Below, piece by piece: positions 33,989 to 43,275 of a stretch of DNA of 64,000 nt (position 1 is the stretch's first letter; the number at the start of each line of letters is the position of its first letter). The notes below the pieces were generated by a model. It saw nothing but the letters and a program-made list of their open reading frames with translations. It was not told the origin of the DNA and made no database searches. A program made the position numbers and the translations under genes. This DNA is from Dehalococcoidia bacterium UBA2158 (GTDB taxonomy: Bacteria > Chloroflexota > Dehalococcoidia > Lucifugimonadales > UBA3495): assembly GCA_002328185.1 (NCBI GenBank), contig DCWQ01000061.1, positions 86,560 to 150,559 on the forward strand, written 5' to 3'.

Positions 33989-35173
33989 CTAGCTGCGCTT
34001 CTGGCCGCTGATCAGGTCAAGGTATTTGTAGCCGGAACCGGTGTTGAATAGAACCACCGACTCATTGGGATCCAAGAACTTTTGGTCCAGCAGTTTCTTC
34101 AACCCCACCAGCGTCGCCGCGCCTTCCGGGGCCGGGAATATCCCCTCTGCAGTTGCCATCTCGTACATGGCGTCGATCATCTCTTCGTCCGACACCGCCA
34201 ACGCCGTGCCGCCGGTGGCCCGTATGGCCTCCAAGATCAGATAGTCGGCGAATGGATGAGGGACCCGCAAACCATCGGCCTTGGTGGTGGCGTTCTCCCA
34301 CATCTCTGAGGAATCAGCCCCGGCGTCGAAGGCCCTGACGATGGGCTGACATCCGTCCGCCTGCACCGAGATGAACTTGGGTTGCTTTCCTTCGATCCAA
34401 CCCAGTTCCAATAGCTCTTTGAAACCCTTGTACATGCCGATGATTCCAGTTCCGCCACCGGTGGGATAGATCACGGCGTCGGGCATCTTCCAACCCAGTT
34501 GTTGGACAATCTCCAGGCCCATGGATTTCTTGCCCTCGGCGCGGTACGGCTCTTTCAAGGTGGAGAGGTCGAAAAATCCAAGTTCCTTGGCGACGGCGAC
34601 CGCCTCGCGGCCCGCATCGTTGATGAGACCCTTCACAAGGTTTAATTCCGACCCGGCCACCAACGTCTCTTTCTTGTTGGCGTCGGGGGCATCCTGGGGC
34701 ATGAAGACCTTGGTTTCCATTCCCGATCTCGCCCCATAGGCAGCGGCGGCCCCAGCAGCGTTTCCAGCCGACGGCATCGTAAATCCGTTTACCTTCAGTT
34801 CCATAGCCTTGGAGACTGCGGCGGAGATACCCCTGGCCTTGAACGTGCCGGTAGGGTTCAATCCCTCGTCCTTGATGTAGAGACTGGACATGCCCAATTT
34901 TTCGGCCAGATTGATCGATTTGATCAGCGGCGTGCCGCCTTCGCCCAGGGTGACGATGGCGCCCGGGTCGTCCACCGGAAGCAATTCGGCGTAGCGCCAC
35001 ATGGATTCAGGCCGGCTGACCAGGCTATCGCGGTCGACCTCACGTCCCAACTTCGCCAGGTCATAGCGGGCGAACAGCACTTTCTCGCAGCAGGGGCTGA
35101 TGCCGATCAACTGCTCATGCGGATAGCCCTTGCCGCAAACGGTGCATTCCAGATGGCTGAGATAGCTGGTCAT
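33989..35173 (-). CDS. thrC: threonine synthase
   Basis: Converts O-phosphohomoserine to threonine with PLP. 394 residues: an N-terminal zinc-ribbon-like segment (CTVCGKGYP, then CCEK), the PLP lysine Lys112 in NPTGTFKARG, SAGNAAGAAAAYGA, and the phosphate-binding glycine loop YPTGGGTGIIGMYKG. Length and motifs match the Zn-ribbon-containing thrC subfamily common in archaea and Chloroflexota. No homoserine kinase is adjacent. A related PLP lyase cannot be wholly excluded. Confidence 0.88.
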   Translation of the reverse strand: MTSYLSHLECTVCGKGYPHEQLIGISPCCEKVLFARYDLAKLGREVDRDSLVSRPESMWRYAELLPVDDPGAIVTLGEGGTPLIKSINLAEKLGMSSLYIKDEGLNPTGTFKARGISAAVSKAMELKVNGFTMPSAGNAAGAAAAYGARSGMETKVFMPQDAPDANKKETLVAGSELNLVKGLINDAGREAVAVAKELGFFDLSTLKEPYRAEGKKSMGLEIVQQLGWKMPDAVIYPTGGGTGIIGMYKGFKELLELGWIEGKQPKFISVQADGCQPIVRAFDAGADSSEMWENATTKADGLRVPHPFADYLILEAIRATGGTALAVSDEEMIDAMYEMATAEGIFPAPEGAATLVGLKKLLDQKFLDPNESVVLFNTGSGYKYLDLISGQKRS

Positions 35174-35366
35174 GGGGTCCCTAATCTCCTTGTAAAGCAG
35201 GTTTCTGGTGGCTCGCCCTTACTATACGCCAGTAACCGGCCCGCGGAATAGGAGCAAGCGACCGGCAAACCGCGCCTCCCCTTGCCACCGGGCCGGTGGT
35301 TCAGTAACATGCTCGCTACATGCCACCTGAATCAGCGGCACCAGAGGGCCATAGAGAGGGGGAACA

Positions 35367-36290
35367 ATGAAACTGGTATTCTTCGACGACTTCAAACTAG
35401 GCGTGGTTAAAGACGACACGGTGGTCGATGTTTCCGGCGCCGTCAGCGGCGTCGAGCACACCTCGCCCCAAGATCTCATCGGCAAGGTAATCGAGAATTT
35501 CTCGCAGCACCGTGCCGCGCTGCAGCAGGCGGCGGACAGCGGCCAGGGCACTCCCTTGGACCAAGTCCGGTTGCGCTCGCCCCTGCCCAAGCCGCCCAAC
35601 ATCATCTGCATGGCCGTCAACTATATGGAAGATGGCACGAGGGACGAACCGGCCCCCATCAACGCGTTCCAGAAGTCGCCCAACGCAGTGATCGGCGACG
35701 GCGACACCATGATCCTACCTGACATTCCCGCCTCCATCTTTGAGGGCGAGGCCGAATTCGCGTTGGTCATCGGCAAACACGCCAGCAACGTCAAACAAGA
35801 AGACGCCTACGACTACATCTTCGGCTACACCAACTTCATCGATGGTTCCGCCAGGGGCCTGCAGGCCGGCGGCAACACCTTCTATCAGATGAAATCCCGG
35901 GACACCTTCGCTCCCATAGGCCCCTATCTGGTCACCGCTGACGAGATCGACGACCCCCAGAAATTGGCCATCAAACTCTGGGTCAACGAAGACCTGAAGC
36001 AGTCGTTCAACTCGGACGACATGGCCCACAAGATTCCAAGAATCATCGAGTGGGTCAGCTCCATCCACGAGCTGGAACCCGGAGACGTCATTGCTACCGG
36101 GACCAACCACCGTGGCCTGAGCGCGTTCCAGAACGACGACAAGATCGAGCTGGAGGTTCAGGGTCTGGGCATACTGCATTTCAGTGTCCAGGACAACCTG
36201 AAGCGCACCTGGCCCAGGACCACTCGCCTGGAGATGGCCGATTCCGGCAGAGAGGGCACCGTGCCCCAGGACGGCGGTAAATACGCCTAA
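35367..36290 (+). CDS. fumarylacetoacetate hydrolase family protein
   Basis: 307-residue FAH-fold enzyme that cleaves C-C bonds or decarboxylates/tautomerises beta-keto acids using Mg2+. The N-terminal part is the small FAH_N-type domain (MKLVFFDDFKLGVVKDD). Metal ligands are in FEGEAEFALVIGK (E-x-E). Other motifs are GYTNFIDGSARG, FAPIGPYLVTADEI and PGDVIATGTNHRG. GGGGGA precedes ATG 35367. It is probably part of an aromatic or organic acid degradation route, followed by the amidase pair. Confidence 0.93.
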   Translation: MKLVFFDDFKLGVVKDDTVVDVSGAVSGVEHTSPQDLIGKVIENFSQHRAALQQAADSGQGTPLDQVRLRSPLPKPPNIICMAVNYMEDGTRDEPAPINAFQKSPNAVIGDGDTMILPDIPASIFEGEAEFALVIGKHASNVKQEDAYDYIFGYTNFIDGSARGLQAGGNTFYQMKSRDTFAPIGPYLVTADEIDDPQKLAIKLWVNEDLKQSFNSDDMAHKIPRIIEWVSSIHELEPGDVIATGTNHRGLSAFQNDDKIELEVQGLGILHFSVQDNLKRTWPRTTRLEMADSGREGTVPQDGGKYA

Positions 36291-36391
36291 GGGTAAATCT
36301 AGACCCTGATCGATCCGCAAACTCGGAGGCGGACCCGCCACTAAACACCGGCAAGGCCGCCTCTGTCATTCAGGCATCAGGAGTAGCATTC

Positions 36392-36577
36392 ATGGCAGAC
36401 GAACAGATTTCGATGGAAGAATTCAAGTTCATGGCCGACCGGGCCGGTCTGGGCATGGACCAGGCGGAACTCGACCACCTCAAGCCCATCTATGAACTAT
36501 ACCTAGGGTACACGGCGATGCTGCATTCCATTGACTTCGGACCGGAAGAGATGGTGGTGGAGTTTCATCCGGATTAG
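36392..36577 (+). CDS. small amidase-partner protein (AtzG/GatC-like)
   Basis: 61-residue helical protein directly upstream of an amidase gene. The pattern FKFMADRAGLGMDQAELDHL, then a helix with IYELYLGYTAML and a short acidic tail (FGPEEMVVEFHPD), resembles AtzG-type small subunits that wrap around AtzE amidases, themselves related to GatC. A Shine-Dalgarno (AGGAG) precedes the ATG. Similarity is by shape and context; the match is not certain. Confidence 0.6.
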   Translation: MADEQISMEEFKFMADRAGLGMDQAELDHLKPIYELYLGYTAMLHSIDFGPEEMVVEFHPD

Positions 36578-36651
36578 CTGGCACCCCAACTCCGACTACG
36601 TCGAGAGTCTCCCCAATTCATTGGGGGCCTAATTTTCCCCGCTCCGGCACT

Positions 36652-36753
36652 GTCATTTTGAGGAGCGCCGTAAGCCGACGAAGAAACTCGTTTTGCGGTT
36701 CCGCCCAGACCTACGAAAGCAGTAAGACCCCTCGCTATTCTCGGGGTGACAGC
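36652..36753. repeat. dispersed inverted-end repeat, family A
   Basis: Begins GTCATTTTGAGGAGCG and ends CTCGGGGTGACAGC. It separates the small amidase partner from the amidase gene (289-base gap). Confidence 0.7.
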
Positions 36754-36866
36754 AAAATACGGCATCCAAATCTGGATACTCGGTTTCATAGGTGCCGACG
36801 CAGATAACCCGGTTAAGAGAACGGGAAATTCGTAACTTGTTATTCAGAGATATGGCGGTGAGACAC

Positions 36867-38273
36867 ATGGAGCAGACCGACAAGAAACTACACCATCTGA
36901 CGATTCACGAAGCGGGCAAGCTTCTGAAAGACGGCGAGCTCTCTCCGGTCGAGCTGACCCAGGCTTTCTTCGACCGGATAGCCGATACTGACGACCGGCT
37001 GCACTCGTTCATCACGCTGTTGCACGAGAACGCAATAGGCGAGGCCCGGGCCGCCGAGGCAGAGATACGTAGCGGCCGCTACCGGGGCCCGCTCCACGGG
37101 ATACCCATCGCCCTGAAAGACCTCTACGACACGGCTGGGATTCGCACCACCGCCGGCTCTAGAGTAGATTTCGACCGCGTGCCTACAGTTGACTCGACCC
37201 CGACCGCCCGCCTTAAAGATGCCGGGTCGATCTTGCTAGGCAAGCTGGCCATGCATGAATTCGCCCTGGGCGGTCCAGACTGGTCAACGCCCTTCGAGCC
37301 CGCCTGCAACCCCTGGAACCTGGACCACATCACCGGCGGTTCCAGCAGCGGTTCAGGTTCATCGGTCGCTTCAGGCCAGGCCATGGGCGCCCTTGGTTCT
37401 TGCACCGGAGGCTCCATACGCGGCCCTGCATCCTTGTGCGGAATAGTAGGTCTGAAACCAACCTACGGCCGGGTCAGCCGCGCTGGCGTGGTCACCCTGA
37501 GTTGGTCGCAAGACCACGTGGGCCCCATGACCTGGACGGTGGAAGACAGCGCCTACATGCTCCAGGCCATCGCGGGTCACGACCCCAAGGACCCCACCAG
37601 CAGCAAGGCGATAGTCCCCGACTATTCGTTGTCGCTCAGGGAAGACATCCGAGGCAAGACCATCGGGCTGCCTCGGCACTATTTCTTCGATGCCGACCCC
37701 AGCGTGAATGCAGAAGTCGTGTCGGTTGTAGAGAAGGCCGTGGGGGAGCTGGAGAAGCTTGGAGCCAAGATAGAAGAGATCGAACTTCCCAGTCTGGAAT
37801 ACGTCCGCGCCGCCAACACCGTAATCATGGTCAGCGAGGCTTTCGCCTTCCACGAGCCAAACCTCAGGTCCAGGCCAAAGGACTTCGGCGATATCGTCCG
37901 CGCCAGGTTCCGTATCGGCGGCATGCTTAGCGCCGGCGACTACCTGCAGGCGCAGCGTTGCCGTCAGTGGAGCAAGCGGGAATTCGCGGAGGCTTTGAGG
38001 AATGTTGACTTCTTCGTGACGCCCACCATGACCCAGCCGGCGCCGGCGTTCAAAGGCTACGACCCCAACGACACCATCAGGGGCCGGAGTTTCACCGCCC
38101 CGTTCAACGTCACCGGGCTTCCAGCCATCTCCGTGCCCTGCGGCTTCACTGAGACCGGACTGCCCGTAGGCATGCAGATAGCGGGAAAACCCTTCGACGA
38201 ACCCGGCGTGATCCAGGCGGCCTACACCTACCAGCAGCACGCCCGCTGGTACGAGCAACGGCCAAATATCTAA
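36867..38273 (+). CDS. amidase (amidase signature family)
   Basis: 468-residue amidase signature hydrolase with the Ser-cisSer-Lys triad: lysine in GIPIALKDLYDTAG, the glycine/serine-rich GGSSSGSGSSVASG, and nucleophile region CTGGSIRGPASLCG (usual family form DTGGSIRxPA, here with Cys for Asp). The C-terminal GLPVGMQIAGKPFDE is typical. Frames extend to 36792, but the family-like N-terminus starts at ATG 36867 (an in-frame ATG 36852 is also possible). Substrate could be an amide, hydrazide or carbamate. It meets the MFS gene tail-to-tail with 4-base overlap. Confidence 0.92.
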   Translation: MEQTDKKLHHLTIHEAGKLLKDGELSPVELTQAFFDRIADTDDRLHSFITLLHENAIGEARAAEAEIRSGRYRGPLHGIPIALKDLYDTAGIRTTAGSRVDFDRVPTVDSTPTARLKDAGSILLGKLAMHEFALGGPDWSTPFEPACNPWNLDHITGGSSSGSGSSVASGQAMGALGSCTGGSIRGPASLCGIVGLKPTYGRVSRAGVVTLSWSQDHVGPMTWTVEDSAYMLQAIAGHDPKDPTSSKAIVPDYSLSLREDIRGKTIGLPRHYFFDADPSVNAEVVSVVEKAVGELEKLGAKIEEIELPSLEYVRAANTVIMVSEAFAFHEPNLRSRPKDFGDIVRARFRIGGMLSAGDYLQAQRCRQWSKREFAEALRNVDFFVTPTMTQPAPAFKGYDPNDTIRGRSFTAPFNVTGLPAISVPCGFTETGLPVGMQIAGKPFDEPGVIQAAYTYQQHARWYEQRPNI

Positions 38274-39583
38274 TCGGCCGCAGAGCCCCGCAATGGCTCA
38301 GACCGGGCATCCTCAGGAAGATTGTCCTCCCAATCGAGGATCAATACCCGGTCGGTCCGGTCCATGGACATGATTAACACGGCCCCCGCCAGGCTTGTGG
38401 CCACCGAAAGGGCGATGGTCAGCACGTAGTCTCCGAAGAAGCCAAACAGCACGCCGCCGATCCATCCGCCCGTGGCCATGCCCAGCATCGCGCCGGAAAG
38501 CTGCCAGCCGAACGATCGCCCCAACGACCCTTCGCCGTAGTAACTGCGGTTGATGATTGGGAAGGCCGACCCCTCTCCCCCGTAGCCGATGCCGAAGACC
38601 ACTGCGAACAAGTAAAAGCTCCAGGTGTCGTTGGTCCAAAACAGCATCAACACCGGCAATCCTTGGAACACATACATCACCGCCATGGTGCCCCTGGCGC
38701 CCAGGGAGTCGGCCAGCACGGGAGTTAGGAACCGGGTCAGGCCGCTGACCAAAGCCAGGGTGCTCAGGACCCCCGCCGCCGCCACGGAACCAACCCCGGC
38801 CAGCACGGCGATGGGGATGATGTATACGATCACGATGGCGTGGGACACACAGCCCAGGTAGTGCACCATCACCAACTTCCAGAACGCGGACGTTGACTGG
38901 ATGGATGCGGCCCTGACCTTGTCCCGCAGCATGCGTATCTCGTGGGTGAACCGTGGGTTAATCTCACCCGACCAAGCTCCTCCCAGCGGATCGATGCCCA
39001 TATCCGACGGCCTGCTGCGGAAGAAGAATACGATGATGGTCATGGCCGTTCCGCAGCCGATGCCCAGACTCCAGAAAGCGACCCGCCAGTCGTAATGGGC
39101 CAGCAGAATTCCGATCAGCAGCGTGGTGCCGGCTGGCCCAACCCCCTGGGCGCATTGCAGCAGTCCCACCCCAACTCCCAGCTTCTCGCGGAACCAGTAG
39201 GTGGCGGTGGTGATCAGCGCCACGTTGAGACAGCTCTGGGTGACGCCCAGGAAGATTCCGTAGGAGACCCAGATGTGCCAGACGTCGGTCGCCAGAGCAG
39301 AGATTGCCGTGCCGATGAAGAAGCACGCCATACCGGCGAACAGCACCGGACGGCCGCCGTACCGGTCGGTGGCTACCCCGATCATCGGGGAAAGCACGGC
39401 GCTCACGATGGCGGAGATGCCGTAGGCCAAGGTGATGGAGCCTTGGCTCCACCCGTACTCGTCCTGTAAAGGTAGGATGACAACACCGAAGGCCTGGGTG
39501 ATCGACCCGCCGCCCAGGTATAGCAATACGGATAGGCCTATGATGATCCACGCGTAGTGGACTCGTGGTAAACGTAGTCGCAT
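38270..39583 (-). CDS. MFS transporter
   Basis: About 437 residues with 12 predicted membrane helices in two halves; the MFS signature loop is GVATDRYGGRPVLFAG between helices 2 and 3. A central cytoplasmic loop contains SRPSDMGIDPLGG. The C-terminal tail is hydrophilic (after VLIMSMDRTDRV). It resembles the oxalate/formate antiporter-like or monocarboxylate group; the substrate is likely an organic acid, by inference. TTG 39586 and ATG 39583 are both possible starts. Confidence 0.92.
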   Translation of the reverse strand: MRLRLPRVHYAWIIIGLSVLLYLGGGSITQAFGVVILPLQDEYGWSQGSITLAYGISAIVSAVLSPMIGVATDRYGGRPVLFAGMACFFIGTAISALATDVWHIWVSYGIFLGVTQSCLNVALITTATYWFREKLGVGVGLLQCAQGVGPAGTTLLIGILLAHYDWRVAFWSLGIGCGTAMTIIVFFFRSRPSDMGIDPLGGAWSGEINPRFTHEIRMLRDKVRAASIQSTSAFWKLVMVHYLGCVSHAIVIVYIIPIAVLAGVGSVAAAGVLSTLALVSGLTRFLTPVLADSLGARGTMAVMYVFQGLPVLMLFWTNDTWSFYLFAVVFGIGYGGEGSAFPIINRSYYGEGSLGRSFGWQLSGAMLGMATGGWIGGVLFGFFGDYVLTIALSVATSLAGAVLIMSMDRTDRVLILDWEDNLPEDARSEPLRGSAAD

Positions 39584-39719
39584 CAAGAGATCGAAGTATT
39601 CCTAATCTTGGAGAAAACTTTCTCGCCAGCATCGGATTGTAGCTGGCAAGGCACCCAAATTGGAATACCCCTTACCTAGTCTTGCGACTGACTGGAAACA
39701 GACCCCGTGTGCCGGCTAT

Positions 39720-40340
39720 TTACGGGCTGAGGCGAAACGGCGGGTATACATCCGTCGCCATAAGGAATGCATATGCGCCGACCCGATTGGACCAACGCAT
39801 CACGCCGACGACAAAATCGAACAATCCCCTTGGGTAACGGCCCGTGAGCAAAATGGCGAACCAAGACACCAGGACCGCGAGTATCGCCAAGACGATCAGC
39901 ACCATCAAAATGATGTAATGGGGGATGGCCAAGATCCATTTCACTATCGGTAGCCAGCGGTTCAGGTCCCGTTCCGCATCGGGATAGCGAATCTCCAGGC
40001 GAACAGCCTGCTCTTCGTCCGTAGAGGGATACTGGTCTCCCATCAACAATATGTATGCGGTAACACGGTTGGTGAACTTAGAAAGGGCAAGGTCCCAGTC
40101 GAACCACCACCTAGGGTACTTTTGGCGGAACACGATCATCAGCAAAGGCCCGAGCACAAGTGTGCCGCCGGCCGCGCCGCTGAAGGCGGGTAACCCGCCC
40201 GACTCGCCAGTTACGGCCCCAAGCAGGATCGCGATTGGGATAATAAATAGCACCCGGAAGAACACGGTAAAGCGGTCTCGTGCCTCCTCAAAATAATCGA
40301 CATTGAACTGTACTGGATACGGATTATCGGACTGGGCCAT
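39720..40340 (-). CDS. DUF4389 domain membrane protein
   Basis: About 206 residues from ATG 40340 (in-frame ATGs also at 40352 and upstream to 40394). Signature of DUF4389: YPVQFNVDYFEEARDRFTVFFR, RQKYPRWWFDWDLALSKF, LLMGDQYPSTDEEQAVRLEI and a repeated membrane unit near the end (LLTGRYPRGLFDFVVGVMRW). Three hydrophobic segments are visible. Function unknown; inner membrane location is likely. It stands alone between the MFS and flavin-oxygenase genes. Confidence 0.88.
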   Translation of the reverse strand: MAQSDNPYPVQFNVDYFEEARDRFTVFFRVLFIIPIAILLGAVTGESGGLPAFSGAAGGTLVLGPLLMIVFRQKYPRWWFDWDLALSKFTNRVTAYILLMGDQYPSTDEEQAVRLEIRYPDAERDLNRWLPIVKWILAIPHYIILMVLIVLAILAVLVSWFAILLTGRYPRGLFDFVVGVMRWSNRVGAYAFLMATDVYPPFRLSP

Positions 40341-40599
40341 TTTCCCATACATCAATTGATTCGAATCGAAAAGATTACTATGATCCTGGATCACCTCAGT
40401 ATAGAGACGTTTTATTATTGATAGCTAGCGTGATACCACTCGTTCCTGCGAATTTCAGCAGACAGACCTAGCCGATGTGCGTTTGTCATCAACCACCGCC
40501 CATCTAAAACCCTCCGCCCACGGCTAACCGGAAACGATGTAGAATTGGGCAACCGGCAGATACAAAGCGCGTGCCAGACCTCAAGCACGAACGGAACAC

Positions 40600-41658
40600 A
40601 TGAGCACTAACGGCCAAAAACTTACCCTGACGCTCAGCATCCTAGACCAGAGTCCGGTGCACCAGGACGAAGACGCCGCCCAGGCCTTCCAGCACACCAT
40701 CGAGCTGGCGACCAAGGCCGACGGCTGGGTCTACCACCGTTATTGGGTCGCAGAGCACCACAGCTCGGACCGGGTTATGGGGTCGTCGCCCGAGGTCCTG
40801 ATCTCACATCTCCTGGCCAAAACCAGCCGTATCCGGGTCGGCTCCGGCGGCGTGATGTTGCAGCACTACAGCCCCTACAAGGTTGCCGAGAACTTCAATG
40901 TGCTGGCGTCGCTGGCTCCCGGCAGAGTGGACTTGGGCATCGGCCGTGGACCGGGCGGGCTGCCCCAATCGACCATGGCCCTGCAACAGGCAGCCGCCGG
41001 TGAGCGGTCCATCGGCGACAAGATCACTGAGCTATGCAATTATCTCGGCGGGGAATTGCCCAAAACCCATCCTTTGCACGGTCTGATGGCCAGCCCCCAA
41101 CCTCCCGAAGCAGCAGGCTTGTACCTGCTCGGCACGTCCGTCTCCAGCGCCGAGATGGCCGCCGAGTTCGGAATGCCCTACGTGTTCGCCCTCTTTCTGA
41201 ACAGCGACCAAGGCGTCATGACCGAGGCCATGAAGACCTACCATTCAATGTACGACTCCGAAACCGGCCAGAAGCGAGCCATGCTCGCCCTGCCGGTGGT
41301 CGTGGCCGAGTCCGCCGATGAGGCCGCCGCCTACGCCGCCGATATCAAGGTCGTTCGTATCACTTTGGAGAGCGGACGGACCCTGACCGCCGGGAACCTG
41401 GCCTCCGCCGAGGATTTCGGCAAGCAATCGGGCGAGGAATTCGAGATCAACGTCTACGACGCACCCGTGGTCCACGGCTCGCCCGAGCTGGCCCTGAAGA
41501 AACTGTTGGACATCCAGACATTACATAACGTAGAAGAGATAATAGTGGTGACGGCCATCAACGATTTCTCGAAGCGGCTCCGCTCCTATGAGCTGCTGAG
41601 CCAGGCTGTCACCGAGTCCATTGGTGAATCCGTTGGGGCCAACAAAGGTGGGAAGTAG
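40600..41658 (+). CDS. LLM class flavin-dependent oxidoreductase, MsnO8-like
   Basis: 352-residue luciferase-like monooxygenase of the MsnO8-like group: LTLSILDQSPV at the N-terminus, RYWVAEHHSS, GVMLQHYSPYKVAENFNVLASLAPGRVDLGIGRG (flavin site), and LGTSVSSAEMAAEFGMPY. ATG 40600 begins the product. It is followed at once by a second flavin monooxygenase (gap one base between stop and ATG), so they are translated together. A flavin reductase gene follows. The substrate is unknown. Confidence 0.92.
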   Translation: MSTNGQKLTLTLSILDQSPVHQDEDAAQAFQHTIELATKADGWVYHRYWVAEHHSSDRVMGSSPEVLISHLLAKTSRIRVGSGGVMLQHYSPYKVAENFNVLASLAPGRVDLGIGRGPGGLPQSTMALQQAAAGERSIGDKITELCNYLGGELPKTHPLHGLMASPQPPEAAGLYLLGTSVSSAEMAAEFGMPYVFALFLNSDQGVMTEAMKTYHSMYDSETGQKRAMLALPVVVAESADEAAAYAADIKVVRITLESGRTLTAGNLASAEDFGKQSGEEFEINVYDAPVVHGSPELALKKLLDIQTLHNVEEIIVVTAINDFSKRLRSYELLSQAVTESIGESVGANKGGK

Positions 41659-41659
41659 C

Positions 41660-42997
41660 ATGGCAGAACAACGAAAGATGCGGTTGGGCGCATTCTTCTC
41701 CGGAAGCGGCGGCAACATGGCATCGTGGCGGCACCCCAGCGCGGTGCCCGACGGCGCGGTGAACCTGGAGTATTACCAGGGCATGACCCGCAAGGCCGAG
41801 GCCGCCAAGCTGGACTTTGTCTTCTTTGGCGACGGGCTGTATATCAGCGAGAAGTCCCACCCCAATTTCTTGGTCCGTTTCGAGCCCCTGACCCTGCTGG
41901 CCGCGCTGGCCATGGACACCACCAACATCGGCCTAGCCGCGACCCTCTCGACCACCTACAGCGATCCCTACACCGTGGCCCGGCAGTTCTCATCCATCGA
42001 CCATCTGAGCAACGGCCGCGCCGGCTGGAACATCGTCACCTCGCCGCTGGAGGGCTCCGCCGCCAACTATAACAAGCCCGAGCACCCCCAACACGACCTG
42101 CGCTACCGCATGGCCGGCGAGTTCGTGGAGATCACTAAGGGCCTGTGGGACTCCTGGGAAGACGACGCTTTCATCCGCAATAAAGAGTCCGGGGTGTTCA
42201 TCGACCCCTCCAAGATGCACCGGCTCGATCACAAAGGCGAGTTCTACTCAGTCCAGGGCCCGCTGAACATATCCCGCTCCAAGCAGGGCGCCCCGGTGCT
42301 GATCCAGGCCGGCTCTTCCGAGGCTGGAAGATGCTTCGCGGCCAAGGTGGCCGACGCCATATTCACCGGCCAGGCAACCAGCGCCGACGCCGCCGGGTTT
42401 TACAAAGACATCAAGACACGGGCGAAAGAAGCGGGCCGGGACCCTGGAGAAGTTCTGATCCTGCCTGGTTGTTCTCCAATAGTGGGAGACACTCCCGAAG
42501 AAGCCGAGGCCAAGTACCAGGAGATTGCCAATTTGGTGGTCATCGACGACGCCTTAAACTACCTGGGACGCTACTTCAACGACATGGATTTCTCACCTTA
42601 CGACCTGGACGAGCCCTTCCCGGACCTGGGGGACTTCGGCCGTAACGGCTGGGAGAGCACCACCGACCGCATCAAGCAGGTGGCCAAAGAAGAGAACCTG
42701 ACCCTGCGGGAGATGGCGATAAGGTCCACCACACCCCGGAACGAATTCATCGGCACGCCCACCCAGGTTGCCGACACCATGCAGTCCTGGTTCGAGAAGA
42801 ACGCGGCCGATGGCTTCATGCTGGTCCCCAGCGTCCTTCCCCAGGGGTTCAACGACTTCGTAGACCACGTCCTGCCCATCCTGAAAGAACGCGGCCTCTT
42901 CCGCACCGAATACGAATCCGACACCCTCCGAGGCAACCTAGGCCTACCCAAACCCGAAAACCGCTACTCCAAGCAGGCCGGTGAGAAAAATGCTTAG
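41660..42997 (+). CDS. NtaA/DmoA family FMN-dependent monooxygenase
   Basis: 445-residue luciferase-like monooxygenase of the NtaA/SnaA/DszA/DmoA group (about 440-460 residues). Motifs: MRLGAFFSGSGGNMASWRHP, KLDFVFFGDGLYI, LSTTYSDPYTVARQFSSIDHLSNGRAGWNIVTS, and PVLIQAGSSEAGR. Family members oxidise nitrilotriacetate, dibenzothiophene sulfone or dimethyl sulfide with FMNH2 from a separate reductase. ATG 41660 (GGTGGGAAG upstream) is preferred to the in-frame ATG 41621, which lies in the preceding gene. Confidence 0.93.
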   Translation: MAEQRKMRLGAFFSGSGGNMASWRHPSAVPDGAVNLEYYQGMTRKAEAAKLDFVFFGDGLYISEKSHPNFLVRFEPLTLLAALAMDTTNIGLAATLSTTYSDPYTVARQFSSIDHLSNGRAGWNIVTSPLEGSAANYNKPEHPQHDLRYRMAGEFVEITKGLWDSWEDDAFIRNKESGVFIDPSKMHRLDHKGEFYSVQGPLNISRSKQGAPVLIQAGSSEAGRCFAAKVADAIFTGQATSADAAGFYKDIKTRAKEAGRDPGEVLILPGCSPIVGDTPEEAEAKYQEIANLVVIDDALNYLGRYFNDMDFSPYDLDEPFPDLGDFGRNGWESTTDRIKQVAKEENLTLREMAIRSTTPRNEFIGTPTQVADTMQSWFEKNAADGFMLVPSVLPQGFNDFVDHVLPILKERGLFRTEYESDTLRGNLGLPKPENRYSKQAGEKNA

Positions 42998-43084
42998 CCC
43001 TTCCCAGCTAAAATCGGGGGGGGTGTACCCGTTCGTGGTTAGCCCCGTCGAACCACCTGTAGGCATGAACTAAGTTCCCCTGTT

Positions 43085-43208
43085 CAGAACCTTGACTGAT
43101 GCGCATCCTTCGACGGAGCACAGGACGAGCGGATTGCTGATCGCCAACCGACAATAATCCCCTCTCTCGTCGTCCTTCCGCGGAAGGAGGGGAGGGTTAG
43201 GGCGGGGC
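43085..43208. repeat. repeat-filled gap (family D and family B)
   Basis: A degenerate family D stretch (GCGCATCCTTCGACGGAGCAC) is followed by a family B palindrome with its GAGGGTTAGGGCGGGG arm. No gene is seen in the 278-base gap between the monooxygenase and the FMN reductase. Confidence 0.5.
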
Positions 43209-43275
43209 GAACTCTCGCCTAAGTCCCGGTCCTCTCTCGAACCACAATAAGAGAAAACCGCTAGGAGGCAACCAA

